NCBI GenBank assembly: GCA_019638595.1
Contig: JAHBTJ010000032.1
Coordinates: 1 to 64,000 of the forward strand
DNA length: 64,000 nucleotides
Reading direction: 5' to 3'
Source: Chitinophagaceae bacterium
GTDB taxonomy: Bacteria > Bacteroidota > Bacteroidia > Chitinophagales > Chitinophagaceae
In this document: in pieces, positions 34,541 through 43,268 of the stretch
Position numbering within the stretch: position 1 is the first letter of the stretch
How the letters are laid out: the number at the start of each line of letters is the position of its first letter
Position numbers and translations under genes: made by a program
The notes under the pieces: generated by a model
Told to the model about the DNA's origin: nothing
Databases searched by the model: none
Seen by the model: only the letters and a program-made list of their open reading frames with translations

Positions 34541-35628
34541 CAACCTTTTACCCGTCATGGCGATCCCGCTTAAACAAATCCTGAGATACGAGGTTGCTTT
34601 GCGGGAGAAGCCATCTTCGTGGGGCTGCATTTTCCTGCTGCGAGGACTGCTTCACCCGCCGTAAGATTCATTCAATTCAAATTTTGATGCCGGCGGGTTG
34701 TGACCGATGCGAGCGTGTTTTGTTTTTGTAACGGTGTTTCTACCGGGAAGGGGTATATATAATTATTGGAGCAGGTATGCCTGGCAAAACACGGAATTTG
34801 GCGAAAGGGTGGATTATTTATACACCTGAAGATCGTGAAGGTGGCGGAGCCGTCAACCTTTTACCCGTCATGGCGATCCCGCTTAAACAAATCCTGAAAT
34901 ACGAGGTTGCTTTACGGGAGAAGCCATCCTCGTGGGGCTGCATTTTCCCACTGCGAGGACTGCTTCACCCGCCGTAAGATTCATTCAATTCAAATTTTGA
35001 TGCGGGCGGGTTGCCAATGACATATTATCCAGTTTGCTATTTATCAACTGGTTATGAACTTCAATTTGTTGTTACACAAACTCAGTTTTCCTTTCAACTA
35101 CAATCCCTCCGCTTTTTTCTGTTACTTTTTTGCGGAAAAAAGTAACCAAAAAGCCGCCCGAAATCGACTACGGCCGATTTCGGGAACGCTCTGATGAAAC
35201 TGTAGTACTACTGTAAACTCAGCAACAGAACCCTGATACGTTTGCTGATAACTTAGCCGACTTAGGATACTTACAAATCAGAAAGCTGTAACAAGCAAAT
35301 GCAACTTGTCACGGCGCAATGATGGAGGCGCCGCCTAATTAGTAACTCGCAGAGACGCGATGCGAGCGTGTTTTGTTTTTGTAACTTGTTTCTACCGGGA
35401 AGGGGTATGTATAGTTATTGGAGCAGGTATGCCTGGCAAAACACGGAATTTGGCGAAAGGGTGGATTATTTATACACCTGAATAATCATGAAGGTTACGG
35501 AAGCCGTCAACCTTTTACCCGTCATGGCGATCCCGCTTAAACAAATCCTGAGGTACCAGGTTGCTTTGCGGGAGAAGCCATCTTCGTGGGGCTGCATTTT
35601 CCCACTGCGAGGACTGCTTCACCCGCCG
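34541..35628. repeat. Composite repeat island: three copies of unit 1, two of unit 2
   Basis: Unit 1 starts CAACCTTTTACCCGTCATGG and ends CTTCACCCGCCG, with an extension to GCGGGTTG in two copies. Copies lie at 34541-34700, 34854-35013 and 35508-35628 and are nearly identical over about 120 bases. Unit 2 starts GATGCGAGCGTGTTTTG and ends TTATACACCTGA; copies lie at 34706-34829 and 35359-35482. Order is 1-2-1-spacer-2-1, all in the same orientation. Short frames across the copies (34777-34977, 35488-35835) repeat the same translated text and look like by-products. The island separates two convergent genes. Confidence 0.85.
35121..35184. repeat. Paired hairpins in the repeat-island spacer
   Basis: GTTACTTTTTT-GCGG-AAAAAAGTAAC (35121-35146) is followed by CCCGAAATCG-8-CGATTTCGGG (35157-35184). 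Both stems are perfect (11 and 10 bp). From memory, similar TTACTTTTTTGC...AAAAAAGTAACCAAAAAGC blocks recur in Bacteroidota spacers. Confidence 0.7.
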
Positions 35629-35673
35629 CCGCATCGCAGATACCTTTGCAAAAGTATTTTGTTTTTATTGTGG

Positions 35674-36453
35674 TTACGGTTCTCTTTTTTGCGCTATATA
35701 AAAAAGATCAAAGCAGGAGTCGTCGGCAGCACTAATAAAATAATCTTCGTGTGTAATATTTGTTACCAGGTTTTTGTTGCTGTTGAGCAGCTTTTTCCGG
35801 TTCATCCTGTTCAGGATGTCGTAGGGTATTTGTAACAGCCTGCGGGGAAGCCTGTATTGCAGGTTAAAGATATCGAACCGCGTGATCTTCTTTACCGACG
35901 CCTTATTTTTTTCATAATATTCCATAATGCTTTTGTTGCCAAAAACACCTTTTGTTTCTACTGCCTGGAAAAACCGCAGTATCAACCGTTCGAGCTCTTC
36001 AACAGTATATTCCCGTACATGCCAGGGATTGCGGGTGATGGACATTTTTTTATTAGGCGTGGTTACGATCAGCTTGCCGTTGTTTTTGAGTACCCGGTAA
36101 ATTTCTTTCAGGAAAAGATCGTCTCCGGGAATGTGCTCTATTACCTGGAAGGTAATTACATAATCAAACTCCCCCGATGGAATATCCTTCAGCGGCGGAA
36201 TGTTCATTTGGATAAAAGTAACATTCGCAGGGTCCGTATCCTGCATGCCTGTCTGATATTTATCAATAGTAACAAATTCATGGGCATAGGGTGCTATCAC
36301 ATCTACACCATACCCGCTGCCTGTACCTATTTCCAGTACTTTACCTGAAACTATTTTTGCAGCTTCCAGGTAAGCAAGCAGCGAACGCTGGTATACGTAG
36401 TTGTCGGAATGATCTTTTTGCGATACTCTTTCTGCCGTTTGTAAAATTTTCAT
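35674..36453 (-). CDS. Class I SAM-dependent methyltransferase
   Basis: 259 residues. Motif I VLEIGTGSGYGVDVI (near 39-53), the acidic loop VTIDKYQTGM, motif II GEFDYVITFQVIEHIPGDD and motif III VLKNNGKLIVTTPNK define a Rossmann methyltransferase of the UbiE/methyltransf_11 group. The C-terminal half (RFDIFNLQYRLPRRLLQIPYDI) has no recognisable match and may give specificity; similar enzymes act in surface-glycan or lipid modification, but no cluster confirms this. It is bounded on its 3' side by the repeat island. Confidence 0.88.
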   Translation of the reverse strand: MKILQTAERVSQKDHSDNYVYQRSLLAYLEAAKIVSGKVLEIGTGSGYGVDVIAPYAHEFVTIDKYQTGMQDTDPANVTFIQMNIPPLKDIPSGEFDYVITFQVIEHIPGDDLFLKEIYRVLKNNGKLIVTTPNKKMSITRNPWHVREYTVEELERLILRFFQAVETKGVFGNKSIMEYYEKNKASVKKITRFDIFNLQYRLPRRLLQIPYDILNRMNRKKLLNSNKNLVTNITHEDYFISAADDSCFDLFYIAQKREP

Positions 36454-36531
36454 GCCTGCTCCGGGTTACTTACACTCAAAATTATTAAAGCTGTGAAGAT
36501 ACATCGCTTTAGGGAAATTACTTATCTTAGA

Positions 36532-37389
36532 ATGATACGATGTAAAACCAATTATTTGCTGAGAAGTATATCAATTATCCTGAAGCAGGTACTGTTTGGC
36601 CTGGGTTGCTTATTGTTGATGCGATGTCATTCAAACAACGTACATACCGGTGCAGGCAGCCATGTTATTTTTTCCTGCTTTGATGGAGCTTCAGATCCGG
36701 GCGACTGGCGCAAGCAATACGGCTGGGAGTATTTTCCTTCCTGCAATTGGAACAACTGGCATTTTGATGCTGAAAAACAAGAAGGAAAAATGTTTGTAGA
36801 CGGCGGTTATGCCGGTTGCCCTCCCGAAGGAAATAACCAGCACGTTATACGCTACGACAAAACTGTTGATGCGACAAGGCCCTATACTATAGAATGCGAT
36901 TTCATAATAGAGCCCACTTTTGTTTCGCCGGTCAATTCCTTTTGTGTAAACTTTAATGTGCAAAAAGGAATGAGCCGCGACAGCATGATCAACTGCTGGT
37001 CGTTGAACCTTGACATTCACGACAGGGCAACCGGCAAATATACTGTTAAGGAAATGGGATTTGCAGATAGTATATGGAATGAAGATGCAAAACAATTTGA
37101 GAACGGCCGGTTTATTGAAATGCTGCCTTCGCATACGGGTACGGGAGCGCTGATGGCGCCGGATATAAATCATTTTATCATTGAAGTGAATAAAAGATTA
37201 ACCGGACAAGCTGCATACAAATGGGTAACATTTACCTGGAGTGATAAGTCGGGCACCCGATTGCGTTTTGAAACGGATTACAGCAAATTCCCCTACCAGC
37301 CAAACAACAAGCTGCCCGTAAAGATAGGGCTTAATACACATGGCACTAACTGGACGGTGAGGAACATGATAGTAAAATATGCTGATTGA
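36532..37389 (+). CDS. Putative lipoprotein with LamG-like beta-sandwich
   Basis: 285 residues from the ATG at 36532 (a GTG at 36493 would add 13). A hydrophobic leader ends in LLLMRCHS, a possible lipobox. The rest is beta-rich with FDGASDPGDWRKQYGWEYFP, YTIECDFIIEPTF, CVNFNVQKGMSRD, HFIIEVNKRLTGQ and LPVKIGLNTHGTNWTVRNMI, suggestive of a concanavalin/LamG-type glycan-binding sandwich. I do not recognise the family. It precedes the alpha/alpha-barrel gene by 124 bases that contain an inverted pair of repeat words. Confidence 0.65.
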   Translation: MIRCKTNYLLRSISIILKQVLFGLGCLLLMRCHSNNVHTGAGSHVIFSCFDGASDPGDWRKQYGWEYFPSCNWNNWHFDAEKQEGKMFVDGGYAGCPPEGNNQHVIRYDKTVDATRPYTIECDFIIEPTFVSPVNSFCVNFNVQKGMSRDSMINCWSLNLDIHDRATGKYTVKEMGFADSIWNEDAKQFENGRFIEMLPSHTGTGALMAPDINHFIIEVNKRLTGQAAYKWVTFTWSDKSGTRLRFETDYSKFPYQPNNKLPVKIGLNTHGTNWTVRNMIVKYAD

Positions 37390-37400
37390 AGTAATCCAAA

Positions 37401-37474
37401 CAGGTTGCAAGTTTCAGGTTATAAGTTTCGGGTTGAGAATATAGTTTTCGGAGTTGATTGAAACCTGCAACCTG
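37401..37474. repeat. Inverted pair of dispersed words
   Basis: CAGGTTGCAAGTTTC (37401-37415) and GAAACCTGCAACCTG (37460-37474) can form a 15-bp stem with one mismatch. Further AACCACAAATTATAAACCAC words continue to about 37505, just before the next start codon. Confidence 0.6.
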
Positions 37475-37513
37475 AAACCAAACCACAAATTATAAACCAC
37501 AAACATCCCGTGT

Positions 37514-39586
37514 ATGAGAAATATTATTTTGATAGCTGCAGTATGGTTGCTTCCCGGCGCAGGATTGATGAGCCAGGATACAAGATCGGCAAACATCCCC
37601 GCCTCGTTAAACAGCTTTATTCAGTCGTTGCGGTACCAGTCTGTCAACGGGCAGTTTCCTGAAATAAAATTTTCAGCGCCGCAACCGGGTATAACAAAAG
37701 TTCACCTGGTTTGGCAATTCACACAACCTCAGCAGCAGGATGACTGGCAACTGGTGATCCAGCCCCGTTTCAAGCCTTCTTTTCACTGGGCGCCCCATCT
37801 TACACCTACCAGCCGGCATATCATAGCACAACATGTATTTCGTTCTCCCGCGCTCATTGCGTTATCTGTCTGGCAACAGCTTAGCATTATGCCCGATCTG
37901 GATTTGCTTAAAAAAAATCCGGATGTGGATTGGTACATGGATGTTGATGCGCCGGCAAATAAGCTGATATTAGGCATGAGCAAATCGTCAGTAAAAGAGC
38001 ACACGGCTTTTGTGCGGGCAGGAGGCGGGGTATATAATCCCGGAAAGGTTGAATTTGGATTTTATATACTTGCAGATAACGACCGGCAATCTATTGCGAA
38101 TCCTTTTCGCAAGCCTGTAGATTTTTTGTGGGAACACTGGGGCGCAGCAGCTTGCGAAAGATCATTCGCGCAGCATACAGGCAGTATGGAAACGCTGGTA
38201 AAACAAACCTACGATTGGGCTTTTCATTCGTGGAAGAAAACCGTATGGCAGGAGTTTGAACTGAACGGAAAGCAGGTAGGAGCGCCACAGTTTATAGTAA
38301 ATGTTACTCAAAGCCCTAACTATCCCGGCGAGGTTAACGAACGGGAATTCCGTTCTATATGGAACCAGGCATGGTTCAGCTCACTCCGTTCCGCTCAGGG
38401 GCTATACCGTTATGCCAAAAGAACACAGCAGCCCGAACTGATGGCATACGCGCAGCAAACAAAAGAGCTGGCGCTTTCATTCCCTCAAACCAATGGATTT
38501 TTTCCTGCATTAATTGCAACTGAAATGGAAGAGGTGGAAATTAAGGGGATGAGATACAACCGTTCCAAAGGATGGAGTACCTATTATTTCGGAAATTCCA
38601 ACAGAAATCCTTATGCGGATGATCCTGCAACATCGCCGTTTCATATACTCGACATGAGCTATACCGCTTACCTGATGCTTACATGGTACAAAGAGCTGGA
38701 GCAGGATCAACGGCTGTTAGCTTACGCTACCGCTTATGCGAACGCGCTGTTGAAAATACAGGATGCGCAGGGTTTTTTCCCCGCCTGGCTCGATGCGAAA
38801 ACCTATAAGCCATTGCCGGCGTTGCAACAATCGCCCGAAACATCGCAGTCTGCCACATTTCTTTTTGAGCTGTTTGGCATTACGGGAAATGAACGATACA
38901 AAACAGCAGCGCTTAAAGCGATTGAAGCGGTTGCCGGTTACAGGATGCCGGCGGGGCAGTGGGAAGATTTTGAAACCTACTGGTCGTGCAGCGATTATGG
39001 TGATAAAACACTGGAAGGAAAAAAGATTATACGCAACAACATGTATAAGCAAAATAATCTCGGTATATACTGGACAGCCCAGGCGCTGTTAAAGGCTTAC
39101 GGGGCTACCGGCAATGAAAAATACCTGAAGCAGGGTAGGCGGGCGCTGGATGAATTATTAATGTACCAGTCTGTATGGCAGCCGCCTTTTATTTATGTAG
39201 ATGCGGTAGGTGGTTTTGGTGTGATGAACTTTGACGGCGAATGGAACGACGCGCGGCAAAGCCTTTTTGCGGAGTTGCTGGTTGAATATGGAAAGGCGTT
39301 AGACTTTCCCCAGTATATAAAACGTGGATTAGCAGCTTTGAAAGCATCGTTCTGGATGATATACAGTCCTGAAAATGAAAAAACAAAGAGTCAGTGGGAG
39401 GCGAAATGGAAATTTTTTGGAAAAGAAGACTATGGTTTTATGATGGAAAATTACGGGCATGGCGGGCAGGCTTCCGGTGCGGGCATTGGCATTGGTGAAT
39501 TTACTATTTACGACTGGGGCAATGGCGCTGCTGCGGAGGCTTACAACAGGATGGTGGACCATTACGGGAAAGGGTTTGTTGAATAG
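37514..39586 (+). CDS. Exported alpha/alpha-barrel protein, possible glycosidase or epimerase
   Basis: 690 residues with a signal peptide (MRNIILIAAVWLLPGAGLMSQ). An N-terminal beta-rich part of about 200 residues is followed by a long helical region that looks like a six-hairpin toroid: TGNERYKTAALKAIEAV, TGNEKYLKQGRRALDELL, YWTAQALLKAYGA and LDMSYTAYLMLTWYKEL. Conserved-looking acidic/aromatic clusters (FDGEWNDARQSLF, NYGHGGQASGAG, IYDWGNGAA) could form an active site. I cannot name the family; GH88/GH105-, GH127- or C5-epimerase-like folds are possibilities. It lies near GH92 and GH13 genes, suggesting glycan processing. Confidence 0.7.
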   Translation: MRNIILIAAVWLLPGAGLMSQDTRSANIPASLNSFIQSLRYQSVNGQFPEIKFSAPQPGITKVHLVWQFTQPQQQDDWQLVIQPRFKPSFHWAPHLTPTSRHIIAQHVFRSPALIALSVWQQLSIMPDLDLLKKNPDVDWYMDVDAPANKLILGMSKSSVKEHTAFVRAGGGVYNPGKVEFGFYILADNDRQSIANPFRKPVDFLWEHWGAAACERSFAQHTGSMETLVKQTYDWAFHSWKKTVWQEFELNGKQVGAPQFIVNVTQSPNYPGEVNEREFRSIWNQAWFSSLRSAQGLYRYAKRTQQPELMAYAQQTKELALSFPQTNGFFPALIATEMEEVEIKGMRYNRSKGWSTYYFGNSNRNPYADDPATSPFHILDMSYTAYLMLTWYKELEQDQRLLAYATAYANALLKIQDAQGFFPAWLDAKTYKPLPALQQSPETSQSATFLFELFGITGNERYKTAALKAIEAVAGYRMPAGQWEDFETYWSCSDYGDKTLEGKKIIRNNMYKQNNLGIYWTAQALLKAYGATGNEKYLKQGRRALDELLMYQSVWQPPFIYVDAVGGFGVMNFDGEWNDARQSLFAELLVEYGKALDFPQYIKRGLAALKASFWMIYSPENEKTKSQWEAKWKFFGKEDYGFMMENYGHGGQASGAGIGIGEFTIYDWGNGAAAEAYNRMVDHYGKGFVE

Positions 39587-39777
39587 CAGGATTATTCCTG
39601 TCGTTAATCATTGCTGTGCATAGCATCGTTGCCGCGCACGGATTTGTTGTTGCTTCTGGCAACATAATGAAATCTTCTGAACAGGAAAGCGCAGTTGAAT
39701 ATTTTTGCAGATTGCCGGACCGGTATCTGAGCGACCGGAATACTGCGCTCCGGGCGGTATGGCGGGTAAGATTGTGC

Positions 39778-40389
39778 CTACCTTCCATTGGCCCGTAAAA
39801 CCGTAATTTCTTTCTTGATCTCGTCGTCGTAGGTTTTTTTTACAATATAGTGCCAGTCATTTTCCGGCACATCCACAAAAAAGATATCTCCTTTTTTGTG
39901 CTTTGCCACCGCGTCCTGGAATTCCTTGGGCATCATTTCCGGGCCAAAAAACCAGTCGGTATCACCACGGGTTTTGTTCCCATCCATGGTATATTCATCC
40001 GAAAGCGCTTCCCACGAAGTACCGGCGCTGTGCTTATCCAGTATGATCTTTTTAAGATTCTCTACTTCTGAAGCCGACAAAGAAGAACCGTCGAGAAAGA
40101 TATAGCTTGCCCGGTAATTAATAGATTCGGTAGCTTTCAATACTTTATAAGTAACATATCCCACGGAAAAGATGTCGCCCTGGTTTTGCTTTAACAAACG
40201 TTTGTCTATCAGGGCAGTATCTTTTCCGTATGTAAGATTGAACAAAACAGGCTTCAGGTTGGAGTTGGCTTCAATAAATTTCTGCGCTTCCTGTTCGGTC
40301 TTGATCTTTTCAAATTGCTCTCTCACTGTAGGCTGTGCCAATACCGGTGAAGCAACGATCAGCAATAATCCTAATAAGCTGTATTTCAT
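39778..40389 (-). CDS. Parvulin-type peptidyl-prolyl isomerase, exported
   Basis: 203 residues from the ATG at 40389 (MKYSLLGLLLIVASPVLAQ, a clear signal peptide); a more upstream ATG would add 14 residues before it. The C-terminal PpiC/rotamase domain runs from YRASYIFLDGSSLSASEVEN through SWEALSDEYTMDGNKTRGD to GDIFFVDVPENDWHYIVK, with the GDTDWFFGPEMMPKEFQDAV stretch typical of parvulins. It likely assists folding in the periplasm. It is isolated and converges with the 690-residue gene. Confidence 0.88.
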   Translation of the reverse strand: MKYSLLGLLLIVASPVLAQPTVREQFEKIKTEQEAQKFIEANSNLKPVLFNLTYGKDTALIDKRLLKQNQGDIFSVGYVTYKVLKATESINYRASYIFLDGSSLSASEVENLKKIILDKHSAGTSWEALSDEYTMDGNKTRGDTDWFFGPEMMPKEFQDAVAKHKKGDIFFVDVPENDWHYIVKKTYDDEIKKEITVLRANGR

Positions 40390-40615
40390 AATGTACATTT
40401 TATACAGGCCGGGAATACCTCCCGTACCCAAAAATGAAGATACAATTTTTTCAAAGTTCAGCTACCTGGCAAATACGGTGTACGAACAACTGTTATTATT
40501 TTAACAAATCCTTTCCCGTAGTAAAGAAAAAATAAGGGCAAAACGGTATTTACCGGTTTACTATGCAAAAAGGCTTTGCCGGGTGGATTTATTTTCATTA
40601 TTTTTATAATGTAGC

Positions 40616-40623
40616 TATGTTTG
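40616..40623 (+). promoter_or_regulatory. Candidate -7 element of the GH92 gene
   Basis: TATGTTTG matches TAnnTTTG, 63 bases before the ATG at 40687. A -33 TTTG at the right distance is not evident. Confidence 0.4.
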
Positions 40624-40686
40624 TACATATCTGATCAGCCTGCTTTCCAATACAGTCTTCAAAAACGATCTTAAAACGCAGCCGTT

Positions 40687-43017
40687 ATGAAAAGTTTGAA
40701 ATTTTCTTTTGTTTTACTGGCAGTGATATTTGTTTCTTTCCGGGCAAGCGCACAATATAAACAGCCGGTTGATTATGCGGACCCGTTGCTCGGTACTTCT
40801 GAGTCGCGGTGGATGCTGAATCCCGGTGTTACCATGCCTTTTGGAATGGTGCAATTGAGTCCCGACAACCAGGGCAATGTATGGAAATCGGGATACGAGT
40901 ATACCTTAAACAATATCGGTGGCTTCAGCCATATACATTCCTGGACAATGTCCGGCTTGTCTGTTATGCCAACAGTAGGCGTGCTCAATACCAAAATGGG
41001 ACCCGCCGACGGCCCTACTACCGGCTGGACAACCGGGTATCGCTCCCGCATAGATAAATCCAGCGAAAAAGCGAATCCCGGTTATTATGCTGTTACGTTG
41101 TTGAACGGGAATATTCATACGGAACTGACAAGCACAACAAGAGCGGGCTTTTTCCGCTTTACTTACCCCGATGCGGTTGAAACAAATATCCTGCTCGACC
41201 TGGAGTTTTTTACGGAATACACACCTAAAATACTGGATGTGCAGCTAACGAAGGTGAGCGATACGGAAATTGAGGGCTATTCAAAGCAACAGTCGGACTG
41301 GAATGAATATACGGTACATTTTGTGGTAAGGTTCAATAAAAAAATGGAAGATTTTGGAGGATGGGTTGGCAAGGAAATATTGAAGGGTGCCCCTGTAATC
41401 CAGGGGAAAGGCGATGTGGGTGGGTATGCGCATTTTAATACGCGTCCCGGAGAACAAATACTGATGCAAACGGGTATATCGCTGGTAAGCATAGCCCAGG
41501 CAAGGCTGAATCTTGAAACGGAAATGGATCCCTATAACTGGAATTTTGACGCCGTACGTAACAATGCCCGCACTGTATGGAATGAGCTGCTGGGCAAAAT
41601 ACAGGTAGAAGGCGGAACAGAAGAAAACCGGAAAAAATTCTATACCAATCTTTACCGTTCGTATGTTGCCCGTACCATTTGGAGCGATGTGAACGGAAAA
41701 TACAGGGATGTATGTGAGCAGGAAAGGCAGGCAGCGCCTGATTCGCCGGTATATGGTTGCGATGCGTTCTGGAATACTTTCTGGAACCTGAACCAGTTAT
41801 GGACATTGGTGAATCCCGATATTGCAAGCTCCTGGGTGCGTTCGCTGCTGGAGATATACAAGCATGGAGGTTGGCTGCCTAAAGGCCCCGCCGGTATTGA
41901 ATATTCCGGCATTATGGAAGCCTCGCACGAAATTGCGTTGATAGTAAGTGCGTATCAAAAAGGCATCCGCGATTTTGATGTGGATATGGCTTTTAACGCG
42001 ATGCTCCACCAGCAATCAGTGCCGGGGGTAAAACACGAATGCGGTGGTTTTGCAGGAAACAAGTTCTTTGAATCGTATCTTAAGCTGGGGTATGTGCCCG
42101 ATGAAGAAGGGCAGGTGAGCAATACGCTTGAATACGCGTACGACGACTGGTGTGTAGCGCAAATGGCAAAAGCGCTTGGTAAGAAAAAGGAGTACGAAAC
42201 TTTTATTAAAAGGGCTGGTAACTATAAAAATGTGTTTGATACGGAAACCAGGTATATCCGTACAAAGCACAGGGACGGAAGCTGGGTAAAAGACTGGAGC
42301 CCTTATTGCTGTACTTCGTTTATGGGTTCGGGTTATCTTGAAGGCAATGCCTGGCAGTACAGTTTTTTTAACCCGCACGATGTGCAGGGTATCCTGAACC
42401 TGATGGGAAAAGAAGAATTCAATAATCGCCTGAACGAGGGCTTTGAAAAGTCGGCTAAATTTAATTTTAACGCCGATGGCGATCTTTATGATCTTGTTCC
42501 TATTAATCATGGCAACCAGCCTAATATGCAGGCGGCCTGGCTGTTCAATTACTCCGGTAAACCCTGGTTAACGCAAAAATGGACACGTGAGATCATGAAT
42601 AAGTATTATGGTTCTACACCTATACACGGGTGGCTGGGAGATGAAGATGAAGGGCAGATGGGCGCATGGTTTGTAATGGGTGCTATGGGATTGTTTCAAA
42701 CAGACGGCGGTACTTCTGTAAAGCCGTTTTATGAAATCGGCAGCCCGTTATTTGAAAAGGTAACCATTCATTTGAACAATAAATATTATCCCGGTAAAAC
42801 ATTTACTATTGAAGCCAGGAATACATCTGATGCCAATAAATATATTCAGTCTGCCATGCTCGATGGAAAACCTTTGAACAAGCCCTGGTTTTATCACAGC
42901 GACCTGGTGGATGGCGGCAGCTTGATACTGGAGATGGGATCACAGCCCAATGAAAAATGGGGAAGCGCCGATAACGATGCCCCGCCATCTATGTCTGCAA
43001 GAAGCAAAGCGAAATGA
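40687..43017 (+). CDS. GH92-family alpha-mannosidase
   Basis: 776 residues with a signal peptide ending ...FRASAQ. GH92 enzymes are calcium-dependent exo-alpha-mannosidases that trim N-glycans and yeast mannan. Visible family features: YADPLLGTSESRWMLNPGVTM (N-terminal beta domain), PFGMVQLSPDN, GFSHIHSWTMSG, WNTFWNLNQLWTLVNP, KHGGWLPKGP, and the metal/catalytic stretch GDEDEGQMGAWFVMGAMGLF near residues 650-670. The product mannose could be handled by manA after phosphorylation (inference). The gene stands alone with its own -7 element and a repeat-filled 3' spacer. Confidence 0.93.
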   Translation: MKSLKFSFVLLAVIFVSFRASAQYKQPVDYADPLLGTSESRWMLNPGVTMPFGMVQLSPDNQGNVWKSGYEYTLNNIGGFSHIHSWTMSGLSVMPTVGVLNTKMGPADGPTTGWTTGYRSRIDKSSEKANPGYYAVTLLNGNIHTELTSTTRAGFFRFTYPDAVETNILLDLEFFTEYTPKILDVQLTKVSDTEIEGYSKQQSDWNEYTVHFVVRFNKKMEDFGGWVGKEILKGAPVIQGKGDVGGYAHFNTRPGEQILMQTGISLVSIAQARLNLETEMDPYNWNFDAVRNNARTVWNELLGKIQVEGGTEENRKKFYTNLYRSYVARTIWSDVNGKYRDVCEQERQAAPDSPVYGCDAFWNTFWNLNQLWTLVNPDIASSWVRSLLEIYKHGGWLPKGPAGIEYSGIMEASHEIALIVSAYQKGIRDFDVDMAFNAMLHQQSVPGVKHECGGFAGNKFFESYLKLGYVPDEEGQVSNTLEYAYDDWCVAQMAKALGKKKEYETFIKRAGNYKNVFDTETRYIRTKHRDGSWVKDWSPYCCTSFMGSGYLEGNAWQYSFFNPHDVQGILNLMGKEEFNNRLNEGFEKSAKFNFNADGDLYDLVPINHGNQPNMQAAWLFNYSGKPWLTQKWTREIMNKYYGSTPIHGWLGDEDEGQMGAWFVMGAMGLFQTDGGTSVKPFYEIGSPLFEKVTIHLNNKYYPGKTFTIEARNTSDANKYIQSAMLDGKPLNKPWFYHSDLVDGGSLILEMGSQPNEKWGSADNDAPPSMSARSKAK

Positions 43018-43210
43018 AGTTGCAGGTTACAAGATTCGAAATTTGAGATTTGATCAGCAATCAGCGTTCATTATCCATAACTTGTAACAGCTATAAGCTA
43101 TGGACTATGGTTGATTACAAACCCGAAACAACAAATTCCAAATCTCCTCTGTGTAACTGCGTGTCTTTGTGACTCCGTGGTTTAAAATCTCAAATTTCAA
43201 ATAAGCTATC
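43018..43210. repeat. Dispersed intergenic words between GH92 and GH13
   Basis: The spacer is a mosaic of four word types: GTTGCAGGTTACAAG, GAAATTTGAGATTTGATC, CAGCTATAAGCTATGG and AAATCTCAAATTTCAAAT. A block at about 43148-43187, read on the minus strand, is ACCACGGAGTCACAAAGACA-like and resembles the ACCACATAGG family. No gene is visible. Confidence 0.65.
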
Positions 43211-43268
43211 AGCCGGGTGTGGTAGCTTGTGCAGACCGTTCTTTTTTAATTATATTGCATGCTACCGT

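Noticed and set aside
34777-34977. Open frame of 66 codons in the repeat island
   Set aside because: Its text is repeated in the frame at 35488-35835 because both cross the same repeat units; no known domain, and substitutions between copies show no clear bias to silent sites.
35488-35835. Open frame of 115 codons overlapping the methyltransferase gene
   Set aside because: The first part is repeat unit 1 and the rest is antisense to a well-supported methyltransferase.
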